Notes under the pieces: model-generated
Told to the model about the DNA's origin: nothing
The model's database searches: none
Seen by the model: the letters and a program-made list of their open reading frames with translations, nothing else
Shown: positions 6,093 through 14,500 of the stretch, piece after piece
Layout: each line of letters starts with the position of its first letter
Position numbering within the stretch: the stretch's first letter is position 1
Translations under genes and position numbers: made by a program
NCBI GenBank assembly: GCA_038231495.1
Contig: JBBRLG010000086.1
Location: 1-16,481 of the forward strand
Length of the DNA stretch: 16,481 bases
DNA from: JBBRLG01 sp038231495
Lineage (GTDB): Bacteria; Planctomycetota; Planctomycetia; Gemmatales; Gemmataceae
Direction of reading: 5' to 3'

Positions 6093-7748
6093 TCAATGAT
6101 TGAACCGAAACTCCGCCGAGGTCAACAGCGCCCATGCGAAATCCTGAATCGCCGTGGCCCGGTCTTTCGCATGTTTGGCCAGGAAGTCGCCGGCCTCTTT
6201 CTTTTCCTCGGCGGTGGGCAGGCGCGTGAACACGCTCAGGTACAACTCCTCGGCGAGCGCGTCCGCGTTGTCGAGCTTCGCGAGGCGGTCGGTCAGGTTG
6301 CCGGGCCGCGGCGCCAACCAGCCGCGTACCACGGAACCGTTCGCGAGGAAGAGAGCCTGGTCGAGTTGCGCGTCATAAGTCTCGGCTTTCCCCGCGGGAC
6401 TGGCAAACGCCGCGACGAACGCTGGCACCTGCGGCGACAGGCGGGTGTTTAACCCGGCCTCGGTCCCTTTGTCGCCGAGCGCGGCGCGTTCTGCGTCGGT
6501 GAAGCCGGTCGCCTGCATCAGGGCAAAGGCGAGTTGTTCGGGCGCGAGCGGCTTGAGCAGCGCCATCGTCAACCCGGTGGGATCGGCTTCCTTCAATCCG
6601 GAAGGGAGTTCGCTGGAACGCTGATACGTCTGGCTCAGCGCGACCTCCTTCAGGAAGCCGCGGACATCGTACTTCCGGGCCGCGATGTCGTCGGCGAGGA
6701 GGTTGAGCAACGCCGGGTCGGACGGCGGGTTGAGCGGGTGATCCATGTCCAGCGGGTGGATGAGACCGCGGCCGATCAACAACGCCCAAAACCGGTTCGC
6801 GGCGTTACGCTTGAATGCTACGTTATCCGGCGCGGTGACCTGAGCGGCGAGGAGGGACCGCCGGCTGAACTTCGGCACGGGTCGCACGTTCGGGGCGGGC
6901 GCGACCAGGTATTCCTTGCCTTTCTCGACGGCTGGCTCTTTGATGGCGGCAAAATCGAGGACGTGGGGGGCCGCACTCTTCGTCACCTTGGCCGGGTCGA
7001 ACACCGACTGGTAGGTAACCTCACCCTCCCCCTTTTCGGCGAGGACGCCTATTTTTGAGGCCGGATCGACGAAAACGAACGAGCGGTTGAGAAAGGCATA
7101 AAGCCCGTAGTAATAGTCCTGTTTATACTCCTCGACGCGCGGGTGGTCGTGGCACTGGGCGCACTGGAAATTCATGCCGAGGAACAACCGGCTCACGTCG
7201 CGGACGAGCGTGTTGGTGTCCCCGTCGCGATCGAGGTAGAATTTCGCCGGCGGCCGCTGCTTGGGATCGACCCCGTCGGCGGACAGGACCTCCCGCACCA
7301 GCTGGTCCCACGGCTTGTTGTCCGCAAACGAAGACCGCAAATACTCTTGCCACGGTGCCCGCGGGACGTGCTTGTCGGGCCGGCGCTCCATGAGCATCAC
7401 GTCGAAGACGACGGCCATGTGCCGGGCAAATTCCGGACCGGCCAGGAGTCGGTCGATCGCAGCCGCGCGCTTGTTAGGTGACGGGTCTTTGAGGAAGGCC
7501 CGCGCCTCGGGGGCGGTGGGGATCGTCCCGGTAAGGTCGAGATAGACGCGGCGCAGAAACTCGGCGTCGGAGGCCGGGCCGCTCGCCTGCTTGGCAAAGT
7601 TCGGCTTCCCGACGGCAAGGGTTTGGTCGATGCGGTCATGGAGGGGAACGTCGCCGGCGCAGCAGACCCCGGCGACAAGGACGGTTGGCACAGCGAGGAC
7701 GGCGGCGAACAGGCCGGCGCGGCAACAGGAGAGTCGAGGCGAGCGCAT
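6093..7748 (-). CDS. DUF1549/DUF1553 (PSCyt2-PSD1) secreted protein
   Basis: 551 residues. The ATG at 7748 is preferred over an in-frame TTG at 7754 because AAGGA then sits at normal distance. The N-terminal hydrophobic stretch (LFAAVLAVPTVLVAGVCCAG) is a signal peptide. Residues ~35-240 are the DUF1549 domain, with FLRRVYLDLTGTIPTAPE, ALL-type DRLLAGPEFARH and FQCAQCHDHP; the CAQCH (196-200) is a c-type heme-like motif. The second half, with FKRNAANRFWALLIGRGLIHP and LLNLLADDIAARKYDVRGFLKEVALSQTYQRSS written here only as landmarks of the family, ends in FAWALLTSAEFRFNH, the usual DUF1553 C-terminus. Both domains are complete. It is expected to work with the DUF1501 protein outside the cytoplasm; the biochemical role is not established, though heme attachment is possible. 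Confidence 0.92.
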   Translation of the reverse strand: MRSPRLSCCRAGLFAAVLAVPTVLVAGVCCAGDVPLHDRIDQTLAVGKPNFAKQASGPASDAEFLRRVYLDLTGTIPTAPEARAFLKDPSPNKRAAAIDRLLAGPEFARHMAVVFDVMLMERRPDKHVPRAPWQEYLRSSFADNKPWDQLVREVLSADGVDPKQRPPAKFYLDRDGDTNTLVRDVSRLFLGMNFQCAQCHDHPRVEEYKQDYYYGLYAFLNRSFVFVDPASKIGVLAEKGEGEVTYQSVFDPAKVTKSAAPHVLDFAAIKEPAVEKGKEYLVAPAPNVRPVPKFSRRSLLAAQVTAPDNVAFKRNAANRFWALLIGRGLIHPLDMDHPLNPPSDPALLNLLADDIAARKYDVRGFLKEVALSQTYQRSSELPSGLKEADPTGLTMALLKPLAPEQLAFALMQATGFTDAERAALGDKGTEAGLNTRLSPQVPAFVAAFASPAGKAETYDAQLDQALFLANGSVVRGWLAPRPGNLTDRLAKLDNADALAEELYLSVFTRLPTAEEKKEAGDFLAKHAKDRATAIQDFAWALLTSAEFRFNH

Positions 7749-7848
7749 GGTCAAGTCCTTTGCCTGGGGAGCGGAGGCGGCGAGAAACCCAACGGCAAGC
7801 GGGCTTTGCGGGAAGGCGGGCGCTGGGGGACTTCGTGCAGTGAAATGG

Positions 7849-7878
7849 AAGGTAACAGGACGGCGCGCGGAGTGTCAA
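7849..7878 (-). promoter_or_regulatory. Candidate promoter of the DUF1549-DUF1501-WD40 genes
   Basis: On the minus strand a perfect TTGACA (7878-7873) is followed after 18 nt by TACCTT (7854-7849), about 100 nt before the DUF1549 start. The -35 is good, the -10 poor. Confidence 0.4.
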
Positions 7879-7951
7879 GGAGAATCGCGGGCGACCGGAG
7901 CGAATGAGCGAATGTCCAGGCCTCTCGATGCGGCTGCGTCGAAGAAAACCG

Positions 7952-7980
7952 TTGGCAGCGGTCCGCGAAGGGCGTAGACT
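7952..7980 (+). promoter_or_regulatory. Candidate promoter of the MFS transporter gene
   Basis: TTGGCA (7952-7957), a 17-nt spacer and TAGACT (7975-7980), about 88 nt before the transporter start. With the minus-strand candidate at 7849-7878 it forms a divergent pair. The rest of the 319-bp gap (7749-8067) holds no gene that I can support. Confidence 0.45.
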
Positions 7981-8067
7981 CGTCTTTCTGAATGCGAACC
8001 GCACGTGCCCAGGGGTTTCTCGCAGAGAGATCGGCCGGTTCTTGTTTTTCTTCCAGGGAGGACACGC

Positions 8068-9372
8068 ATGGAGCAGCGGGGGACGGTGCCGGTAAAGGCG
8101 TGGGTGGTGACCTTCGCGGGGACGGCGGTCAACCTGTGCCTGGGCATCCTCTACGCGTGGAGCGTGTGGAAAAAGCACCTCCTTGCACCCAAGGGCGTGT
8201 CGCCCGGTTCGCCCATGACGGGGCTGGACGACGGCTGGACCTATCTGACCGACGCGGAGGCGACCTGGGCCTACGCGGTGTGCGGCCTCGTCTTCGCCCT
8301 GGTCATGATCGCGGGCGGACGGCTTCAGGACCGCTACGGACCCAAGCTCGGCGTCACCCTGGGCGGCGTCTTCCTGGCCGGCGGCTGCTTCGTGGCCGGG
8401 CTGCTGAAAAGCTATGCCGGGCTGGTCGTCGGCTTCGGCGTCCTGGGCGGCATCGGCATGGGCCTGGGCTATGCGGCGACGACGCCGGCGGCCGTCAAGT
8501 GGTTCGGGCAGAACCGGCGCGGCCTCATTGTCGGCCTGGTCGTCGGCGGCTACGGCGGGGCCGCGATTTACATTTCCCCCCTCGCGGACTACCTCATCCA
8601 GACCTTCGGCCTGTCCGGCAGCTTCTACGACCTCGGTCTGCTCTTCGCCCTCGTGGTGATCGCGGCCGGTCAACTGCTCGCCTGGCCGCCGCCCGGCTAC
8701 GTCGTGCCGTCCCTTCCCGGCGCGGCCGCGCCGAAGCAGGCGATGACCCAGGGCGATTGGTCCGCCCTGGACATGGTGAAGACTTGGCAATTCTACGCCC
8801 TGGTGTTCCTCTTCTTCGGCTCGGCTCAATCGGGCCTCCTGGTCATCGCCAACGCCTCGCCGATGCTGAAAAGCACCGCCGACCCGAACGGCTATTTCGC
8901 GACCAACGCCTGGCTGCTGTCCTCGTTCGGCGGCTTCATCAACGCCTCCGGCCGCGTCGGCACCGGCGGCTATTCCGACAAGTTAGGCCGGGCGAATGCG
9001 TACCTCATCAACGGCACCGTCTCCGCGGGCTGCCTCCTGTTGATTCCCAGCATCATCGCGTGGGGCAACGTGCCGCTCTTGTTTCTGGTGGTCGGCGTGG
9101 CGGCCTGGCAGTACGGCGGCGGCCTGGCGCTGTTGCCCGCCTGGACCGCCGACTACTTCGGCTCGAAGAATCTGGGTTTGAACTACGGACTGGTGTTCCT
9201 GGGGTGGGGCATGGCGTTCTTCGTGCCGCAGCTCGCCGGCCACATCAAGGACGTGACCGAAAAACTGGACCTGGCCTTTTACCTCTCTGCCGGCCTGTTG
9301 GTGGCCGCGGTGCTTCTCAGTCGCTTTGTCCGCCGACCCCTGCAACCGGGCGAAAGCCGGGCGACGAGGTAA
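8068..9372 (+). CDS. MFS transporter of the OFA (oxalate/formate antiporter-like) family
   Basis: 434 residues from the ATG at 8068, which has GGGAGGA 6 nt upstream; a frame extension to 8005 lacks such a site. About twelve hydrophobic segments are visible. The first one, TFAGTAVNLCLGILYAWSVW, is the OFA signature (G...G.iYaWSVF); the loop after the second segment reads GGRLQDRYGPKLGV, the MFS loop 2-3 motif, and the matching loop in the second half reads GRVGTGGYSDKLGR. The C-terminal half has ALLPAWTADYFGSKNLGLNYG, typical of OFA/OxlT relatives (PAFTADyFG.kn.G.nYG). OFA members move small carboxylates such as oxalate, formate or lactate across the cytoplasmic membrane; the substrate here cannot be read from the sequence. 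It is monocistronic and divergent from the DUF1549 gene. Confidence 0.88.
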   Translation: MEQRGTVPVKAWVVTFAGTAVNLCLGILYAWSVWKKHLLAPKGVSPGSPMTGLDDGWTYLTDAEATWAYAVCGLVFALVMIAGGRLQDRYGPKLGVTLGGVFLAGGCFVAGLLKSYAGLVVGFGVLGGIGMGLGYAATTPAAVKWFGQNRRGLIVGLVVGGYGGAAIYISPLADYLIQTFGLSGSFYDLGLLFALVVIAAGQLLAWPPPGYVVPSLPGAAAPKQAMTQGDWSALDMVKTWQFYALVFLFFGSAQSGLLVIANASPMLKSTADPNGYFATNAWLLSSFGGFINASGRVGTGGYSDKLGRANAYLINGTVSAGCLLLIPSIIAWGNVPLLFLVVGVAAWQYGGGLALLPAWTADYFGSKNLGLNYGLVFLGWGMAFFVPQLAGHIKDVTEKLDLAFYLSAGLLVAAVLLSRFVRRPLQPGESRATR

Positions 9373-9501
9373 GAGTCTGTCCCATAAGGGGGACCGCGCG
9401 TCCGCAGCGCCAAGCAAGGGCTATTTGAAGGGTTGAACGGGAGCGGCAACAATTGTCATCGAAAACCTCCTCCTCCCACGCAAAGAGGGACGCCGTTCAT
9501 T

Positions 9502-9723
9502 TCAAGGGTTTGCAGACGACCAGAGCGTGCGCACCGCGTCCGGACTGGTCGCGGTTTCGAGTGCTTTGAGGATCGCCTGTAACCTCTCCACTTCGTGAAC
9601 CGCATGGATTTCGGGCATCAGTTTCAACCCTTCTTCGCCGAAGCGTACCCGCAACATTGCTTCGATTCCTTGGCGCAATCCCTGGCGATGGGCGCTTCGC
9701 TCAATACTTGTGACATACGGCAT
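9502..9723 (-). CDS. Stand-alone copy of the Rpn-like C-terminal module
   Basis: 73 residues, ATG at 9723 with GAGGAG 6-7 nt upstream, own TGA stop. It is near-identical over its first ~55 residues to the last 73 residues of the nuclease-like gene just upstream (shared blocks HRQGLRQGIEAMLRVRF, EEGLKLMPEI, VHEVERL) and has exactly the same length as that C-terminal part when counted from an internal ATG. Reading through the TGA of the upstream gene leads in the same frame, after 18 codons (including FWQELDEIQEEKH, matching FRQELENIQGGKQ), into this ORF, so it arose by tandem duplication of about 270 bp. In E. coli Rpn proteins the C-terminal part is also made separately from an internal start and acts as antitoxin; this could be a detached gene for such a protein, or a decaying duplicate. 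Confidence 0.55.
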   Translation of the reverse strand: MPYVTSIERSAHRQGLRQGIEAMLRVRFGEEGLKLMPEIHAVHEVERLQAILKALETATSPDAVRTLWSSANP

Positions 9724-9774
9724 GTGCTTCTCCTCTTGAATCTCGTCTAGTTCCTGCCAAAAGGCACATGCGGC

Positions 9775-10701
9775 TCAAGTCGCTATCGGCGAACACAGCC
9801 GACGAGCTTCGTCCAGGTTGACTGCCGTTTCCAGACCCTTGAGGATCGCCTCTAACCTCTCCACTTCGTGAACCACTTTGATTTCGGGCATCAGTTTCAA
9901 CCCCTCTTCGCTGAAGCGTACCCGCAACATTGCTTCGATTCCTTGGCGCAATCCCTGGCGATGGTAGCTTCGCTCAACACTCGTGATATACGGCATTTGT
10001 TTTCCCCCTTGAATGTTTTCCAGTTCCTGCCGAAACACATCGTCGATCAGTGGCGGCAGTTCCATCAGCCAGTCGATCAGGCGAAACAACGCGCGTACGT
10101 CCTTCGCGCTGAAGCCGCGCTCGTAGAGGCCGCGCACCAGACGAGTCTTCCAGGCGTGGCGGCTAACCGGGTCGTCGTGCGTTTGCCGCGCCTTCAGGTG
10201 AGCCAGGACCACTTTCGCAAACGGGTTAGTGCTCTGCTCCAGCCCGGCCTCGTTTGCCGTGAAGTCCAGGAGCTTCACCGCCGGAAAGCGTAGGCCGGCT
10301 TCACTGCCGAACAGGCTGCTGCGAAACTCCGTCGGCCGCCAACCGGCGTCGTCGTCGGCCAGCACGGCCAGGCTGGCCACGGGCCGGTTGTACCGATCGA
10401 AGATGCGGTAATTATAGACGTACATCCGCCGCGGGAACTCGGCTTCCCGCGTCGTTTGAACCTCGACGTGGATCAGCACCCACCGTTCAACGCCGTCCGT
10501 CGTCCAGACCTTGACGAGTTTATCGACGTAGCGGCGGCCGACCTCCGCGGCCGGTACGACTTGCTGGAACTCCTTATCCAGCGACTCGTGGCCGCGCGAC
10601 CAGTCGATTTGCCGGTGAACGTCCGGGAACAAGAGCGCCAGAAACGCCTCGAAATAGGCGTCCAACGCCTCCTTCCACGGGCTGTCGTAGTCGATGGACA
10701 C
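9775..10701 (-). CDS. Rpn-family PD-(D/E)XK nuclease-like protein
   Basis: 308 residues from a GTG at 10701 preceded by AAGGA; the start VSIDYDSPWKEALDAYFEAF fits the family better than a longer ORF from 10815, which adds an uncharacteristic leader. Residues ~1-120 are the nuclease-like domain: YVDKLVKVW supplies the Asp and WVLIHVEVQ the E-x-Q of the PD-(D/E)XK core. The middle contains the RALFRLIDWLMELPPLIDDV helix region typical of Rpn/YhgA-like proteins. The last 73 residues begin with MPYITSVERS; that ATG (9996) has AGGGGG 9 nt before it and could be an internal start. Rpn proteins are recombination-promoting DNases, and in E. coli act in phage defence with an intragenic antitoxin. Many planctomycete and cyanobacterial copies have no known role. 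The gene is divergent from DUF1444 and followed by the duplicated module. Confidence 0.72.
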   Translation of the reverse strand: MSIDYDSPWKEALDAYFEAFLALLFPDVHRQIDWSRGHESLDKEFQQVVPAAEVGRRYVDKLVKVWTTDGVERWVLIHVEVQTTREAEFPRRMYVYNYRIFDRYNRPVASLAVLADDDAGWRPTEFRSSLFGSEAGLRFPAVKLLDFTANEAGLEQSTNPFAKVVLAHLKARQTHDDPVSRHAWKTRLVRGLYERGFSAKDVRALFRLIDWLMELPPLIDDVFRQELENIQGGKQMPYITSVERSYHRQGLRQGIEAMLRVRFSEEGLKLMPEIKVVHEVERLEAILKGLETAVNLDEARRLCSPIAT

Positions 10702-10841
10702 TGGTGCTTTCCTTTGAACCTCCCAGGCTCCGCGGTGAAGTTTGGCAAGGCCACCCGTTCGCATCCCTGCCCAAACGCCGATCCATCCTACAATAAGCTG
10801 CGGTATAGCGTCCACCCGTTTGACCGCAAGAGGCGCTGCAC

Positions 10842-11393
10842 ATGGACGAATTCTGTTCCAAGGCGATACTCTACATCAAGCCGGCCCTCGGTGGCGATTT
10901 GGCATCGACTGTGAGTCTGAATCATGAAGAGTCGCCCGTTATCCACGATTTGCAAAATGGGCTGCTGGTCCTGTACGTCGTCGATGAAGGCGAGTCTCTC
11001 CAATTCGTCCAGAATCGCCACCTGCGCGCGGCCGGCATCGATGCCGAAGCCCTCCATGCCGTGGCCATGAGGAACCTCCTGGCTTTAATAGAGGAACGCA
11101 CACGAATGCAGCCGCACGGCAACCTTTTCGCCGTGTTCCTAGACGGCACCTTCGAGGCCAGCTTGCTGCTCGTCGATTACTTGTGGGAGGAAGCGTTTGT
11201 CGAGTATGCTCCGAACGGTTTCGTGGCCGCAGTTCCAGCCCGCGACATGCTGGCGTTCGCCGACGCGGCCTCACCGGGGGGCATTGCGGAGTTGCGGGAC
11301 GTTATTTCGCGTGTTTTTCCCGGCGGCGACCACACCATTTCGGCAGACCTGTATCGTCGGGAGGCGGGGCGGTGGGTAAGGTTCCATGCCTAA
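10842..11393 (+). CDS. DUF1444 (YtpQ-like) family protein
   Basis: 183 residues, ATG at 10842 with AGAGGCG just upstream. The series AMRNLLALIEER, FAVFLDGTFEASLLLVDYLW, FVAAVPARDMLAFADA and HTISADLYRREAGRWVRF is that of DUF1444, whose best-known member is B. subtilis YtpQ; no biochemical function is established for the family. No signal peptide or membrane segment, so cytoplasmic. Usual length in the family is longer (about 270), so this is a short version that starts within the family's middle part, but the start shows no sign of truncation (clean start codon and Shine-Dalgarno). It is divergent from the Rpn-like gene and precedes ileS on the same strand by 141 bp with an apparent ileS promoter between, so probably a separate unit. 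Confidence 0.75.
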   Translation: MDEFCSKAILYIKPALGGDLASTVSLNHEESPVIHDLQNGLLVLYVVDEGESLQFVQNRHLRAAGIDAEALHAVAMRNLLALIEERTRMQPHGNLFAVFLDGTFEASLLLVDYLWEEAFVEYAPNGFVAAVPARDMLAFADAASPGGIAELRDVISRVFPGGDHTISADLYRREAGRWVRFHA

Positions 11394-11469
11394 TCAATCG
11401 CCAGCCTCTTCTGGCAACACCCGACGGGCCAGCTGCTTGGCCGCCAGGCCGTTAGCCACCCTCGAACCT

Positions 11470-11499
11470 TTGCCGGCTGCGACGGTCATCTGCTAAGAT
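11470..11499 (+). promoter_or_regulatory. Candidate ileS promoter
   Basis: TTGCCG (11470-11475), an 18-nt spacer and TAAGAT (11494-11499), 36 nt before the ileS ATG. No T-box or long structured leader fits in the 141-bp gap; a small stem GCCAG-N6-CTGGC at about 11400-11415 may mark the end of the DUF1444 transcript. Confidence 0.4.
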
Positions 11500-11534
11500 A
11501 GCCGAATTCCAGGGCACCTGTACGAGGACCGATC

Positions 11535-14500
11535 ATGCCGTTCGAGAAAGTGGACACGCAGGTGGATTTCCCCGCCCAGGAACGCCAGACCCTTGCCTAT
11601 TGGGATGTAATTCAGGCGTTCGCCAAGCTGCGGCAGAAGAACCAGGGCGGGCCGCGCTGGTCCTTTCTCGACGGGCCGATCACCGCGAACAACCCGATGG
11701 GCGTCCACCACGCCTGGGGCCGCACCTACAAGGACGCCTTCCAGCGCTACCACGCCATGAACGGCCGGGAATTGCGCTACCAAAACGGCTTCGACTGTCA
11801 GGGCTTGTGGGTCGAAGTCGAGGTCGAAAAGGAACTCAAGCTTAAGTCCAAGCGCGACATCGAAAACCTCGTCCCCGGCGACGTCGAGGCCAGCATCGCC
11901 CGCTTCGTGCAACTCTGCAAAGACCGCGTGGACAAGTACGCCCGCATCCAGACCGAGCAGTCGATCCGCCTGGGCTACTGGATGGACTGGGACCGCGACG
12001 AGGACTGGCAAAAGCCGGCCGACGAGCGCCGCAGCTACTTCACCATGTCGGAGGAGAACAACTACACGATCTGGATCTTCCTCAAGAAGTGCCACGCGCG
12101 CGGCCTGGTCTACCGCGGCTACGACGCGATGCCGTGGTGTCCGCGCTGCTCGGTCGGCCTCAGCCAGATGGAGATGGCGGAAGGCTACCAACTCGTCGCC
12201 CACCGCGCGCCGTTCGTCAAGTTCCCGCTGCGCGACCGCAAGGGCGAAAACCTCCTCGTCTGGACGACGACGCCCTGGACGCTGACGAGCAACGTCGCCG
12301 CCGCCGTCAACCCGACGCTCACCTATCTGAAAGTCTTGCACCGCGAGCAAATCTATTACGTCGCCAAGGGTGCGTTCACCGTCCAGCGCCTGGAAGAGCA
12401 GTTCAAGCGCAAGGAGTGGCTGCCCGGTGTGCCGAAGCTCAAGACGCTGGAACAAATCTTCAAGGAGAAGGGCGGCTACGAGATCGTCGGCGAGGTATCC
12501 GGCGCGGCGATGGTCGGCTGGCAGTACGACGGCCCGTTCGACGAGTTGCCGGCACAGCACGCCAAGGCCGGCTATCCCGCCGAGGTCGCGGACGCCGCGA
12601 CGGCAGCGCACTGGACCAACGGCAAGTCGGCGAAGGATTCGCACCGGGTCATCGCCTGGACGGACGTGGGCGAAACGGAAGGCACCGGCATCGTCCACAT
12701 CGCGCCGGGCTGCGGCAAGGAAGACTTCGGCCTGGGCAAGACCGAGCAGTTGCCGCCGATCGCGCCGTTGGACGAGGCCGGCGTCTTCCAAGCCGGCTTC
12801 GGCGACCTGACGGGTAAGAGTGCCGTCGATCCCGCGACAACCGACCAGATTCTCGCCAACCTGGATGCGAAGGGCGTCCTGTTGGCGGTGGAGAAGTACC
12901 CGCACAGCTACCCGCACTGTTGGCGTTGCAAGACGGAGTTGTTGTTTCGGTTGGTGGATGAGTGGTTCATCAACATGGCGTGGCGCGACGAAATCAAGGC
13001 GGTCGTGGAGCAAGGCCGCTGGCTGCCGGAGGCGATCAACGGCAAGGCGCGCGAACTGGACTGGCTCACCAACATGAGCGACTGGATGATCTCCAAGAAA
13101 CGCTTTTGGGGCCTGGCGCTGCCGATCTGGGTGGACGAGAAGACGAACGATTTCGAGGTCATCGGTTCGCGCGCGGAGTTGCAGGAGCGGGCCGTCGAGG
13201 GTTGGCCGGAGTTCGAGGGCCACACGCCGCACCGGCCCTGGGTGGACCGGGTCAAGATCCGCAACCCGAAGACCGGCAACTTGATGGCGCGCATTCCCGA
13301 CGTGGGCAACCCGTGGCTGGACGCCGGCATCGTGCCGTTCGCGACCATGGGCTACAACAAAGACCGCGAATATTGGAAGAAATGGTTTCCGGCGGACTTC
13401 GTGACGGAGGCGTTCCCCGGCCAGTTCCGCAACTGGTTCTACGCCATGCTCGCCATGAGCACCATGATGGTCAACGAGTCGCCGTTCAAGACGCTGCTCG
13501 GCCACGCGACGGTCCTCGACCAGTACGGCAAGGCGATGCACAAGACGGCGGGCAATTCCATCGCGTTCGGCGACGCGGCCGACGCGGGCTACGAGATCAA
13601 GAACGACAAGGGCGTTCTGGAAAAGCACCCGCCGATGAGTGCGGACCTCATCCGCTGGCTGTATTGCCGGCACAACCCGGCAGCGAACATCAACTTCGGC
13701 CCCCGCCCCGCCGAGGAGCTGCGCGCCAAGTTCACGCTCAAGCTGTGGAACACTTACGCCTTCTTCGTCAACTACGCCCGCATCGACGGCTTTGATCCCG
13801 CAAAGCCACAAGTGGCCATGCAAGAGCGGCCCGACCTCGACCGCTGGATTCTGTCGGACTTGCAGAAGCTCATCGGCCTGGCGCGCGAGGCGTTCGAGGG
13901 CTACAACCTGATGGCGTTCTGCCTGGAGGCCGAGAAGTTCATCGACGACAAGGTGAGCAACTGGTACGTGCGCCGCAGCCGCCGTCGTTTCTGGAAGAGC
14001 GAGCACGGCAGCGATAAGCTCGCCGCGTACCAGACGCTGTACACGGTGCTGCTGACGCTGACGAAGCTGTTCGCCCCGGTGATGCCGTTCCTGACCGAGA
14101 CGATGTATCTGAACCTTACGCTGGGCCGCGACAAAGAGAGCGTCCACCTGTGCGACTACCCCGCAGTGGACAGAACGCTCATCGACGAGCAACTATCGAG
14201 CGACACAGCAGCGCTCTTACGGCTGGTGTCGCTCGGCTCGGCGGCGCGGAACGCGGTGAAGATCAAGGTGCGCCAACCGCTCGCCGAGATGAGGGTACAG
14301 CCCGGCACTGACAGCGACCGCCGCGCGGTGGAACGCTTCGCCGACCAGATTTGCGAGGAGTTGAACGTCAAGAAGGTGACGTTGCACGACCCGAAGAACG
14401 GCCCGCTGCTAAGCCTGGAAGTAAAGCCGAACATGAAGACGTTGGGGCCGAAGTTCGGGCCGCGCCTCAAGGACGTGCAGGTGGCCATCGCTGGCACGCC

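Noticed and set aside
7636..8829. Minus-strand frame of 397 codons across the divergent intergenic region and the MFS gene
   Set aside because: It runs antisense to the MFS transporter and through the promoters; composition is that of a shadow frame.
9373..9501. Insertion sequence end at GAGTCTGTCCCATAAG after the MFS gene
   Set aside because: The sequence recalls ends of some insertion sequences, but I see no matching inverted end and no transposase next to it.
10702..10815. Longer Rpn-like start at the ATG at 10815
   Set aside because: The added 38 residues look unlike the family, and the GTG at 10701 has a good Shine-Dalgarno and begins at the usual YDSPWK position.
11493..14192. Open minus-strand frame of about 900 codons opposite ileS
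   Set aside because: It is the antisense of a fully conserved ileS with strong GC3 bias, which removes stops on the opposite strand; its translation (many V, A, R, L, Q, H) resembles no family.
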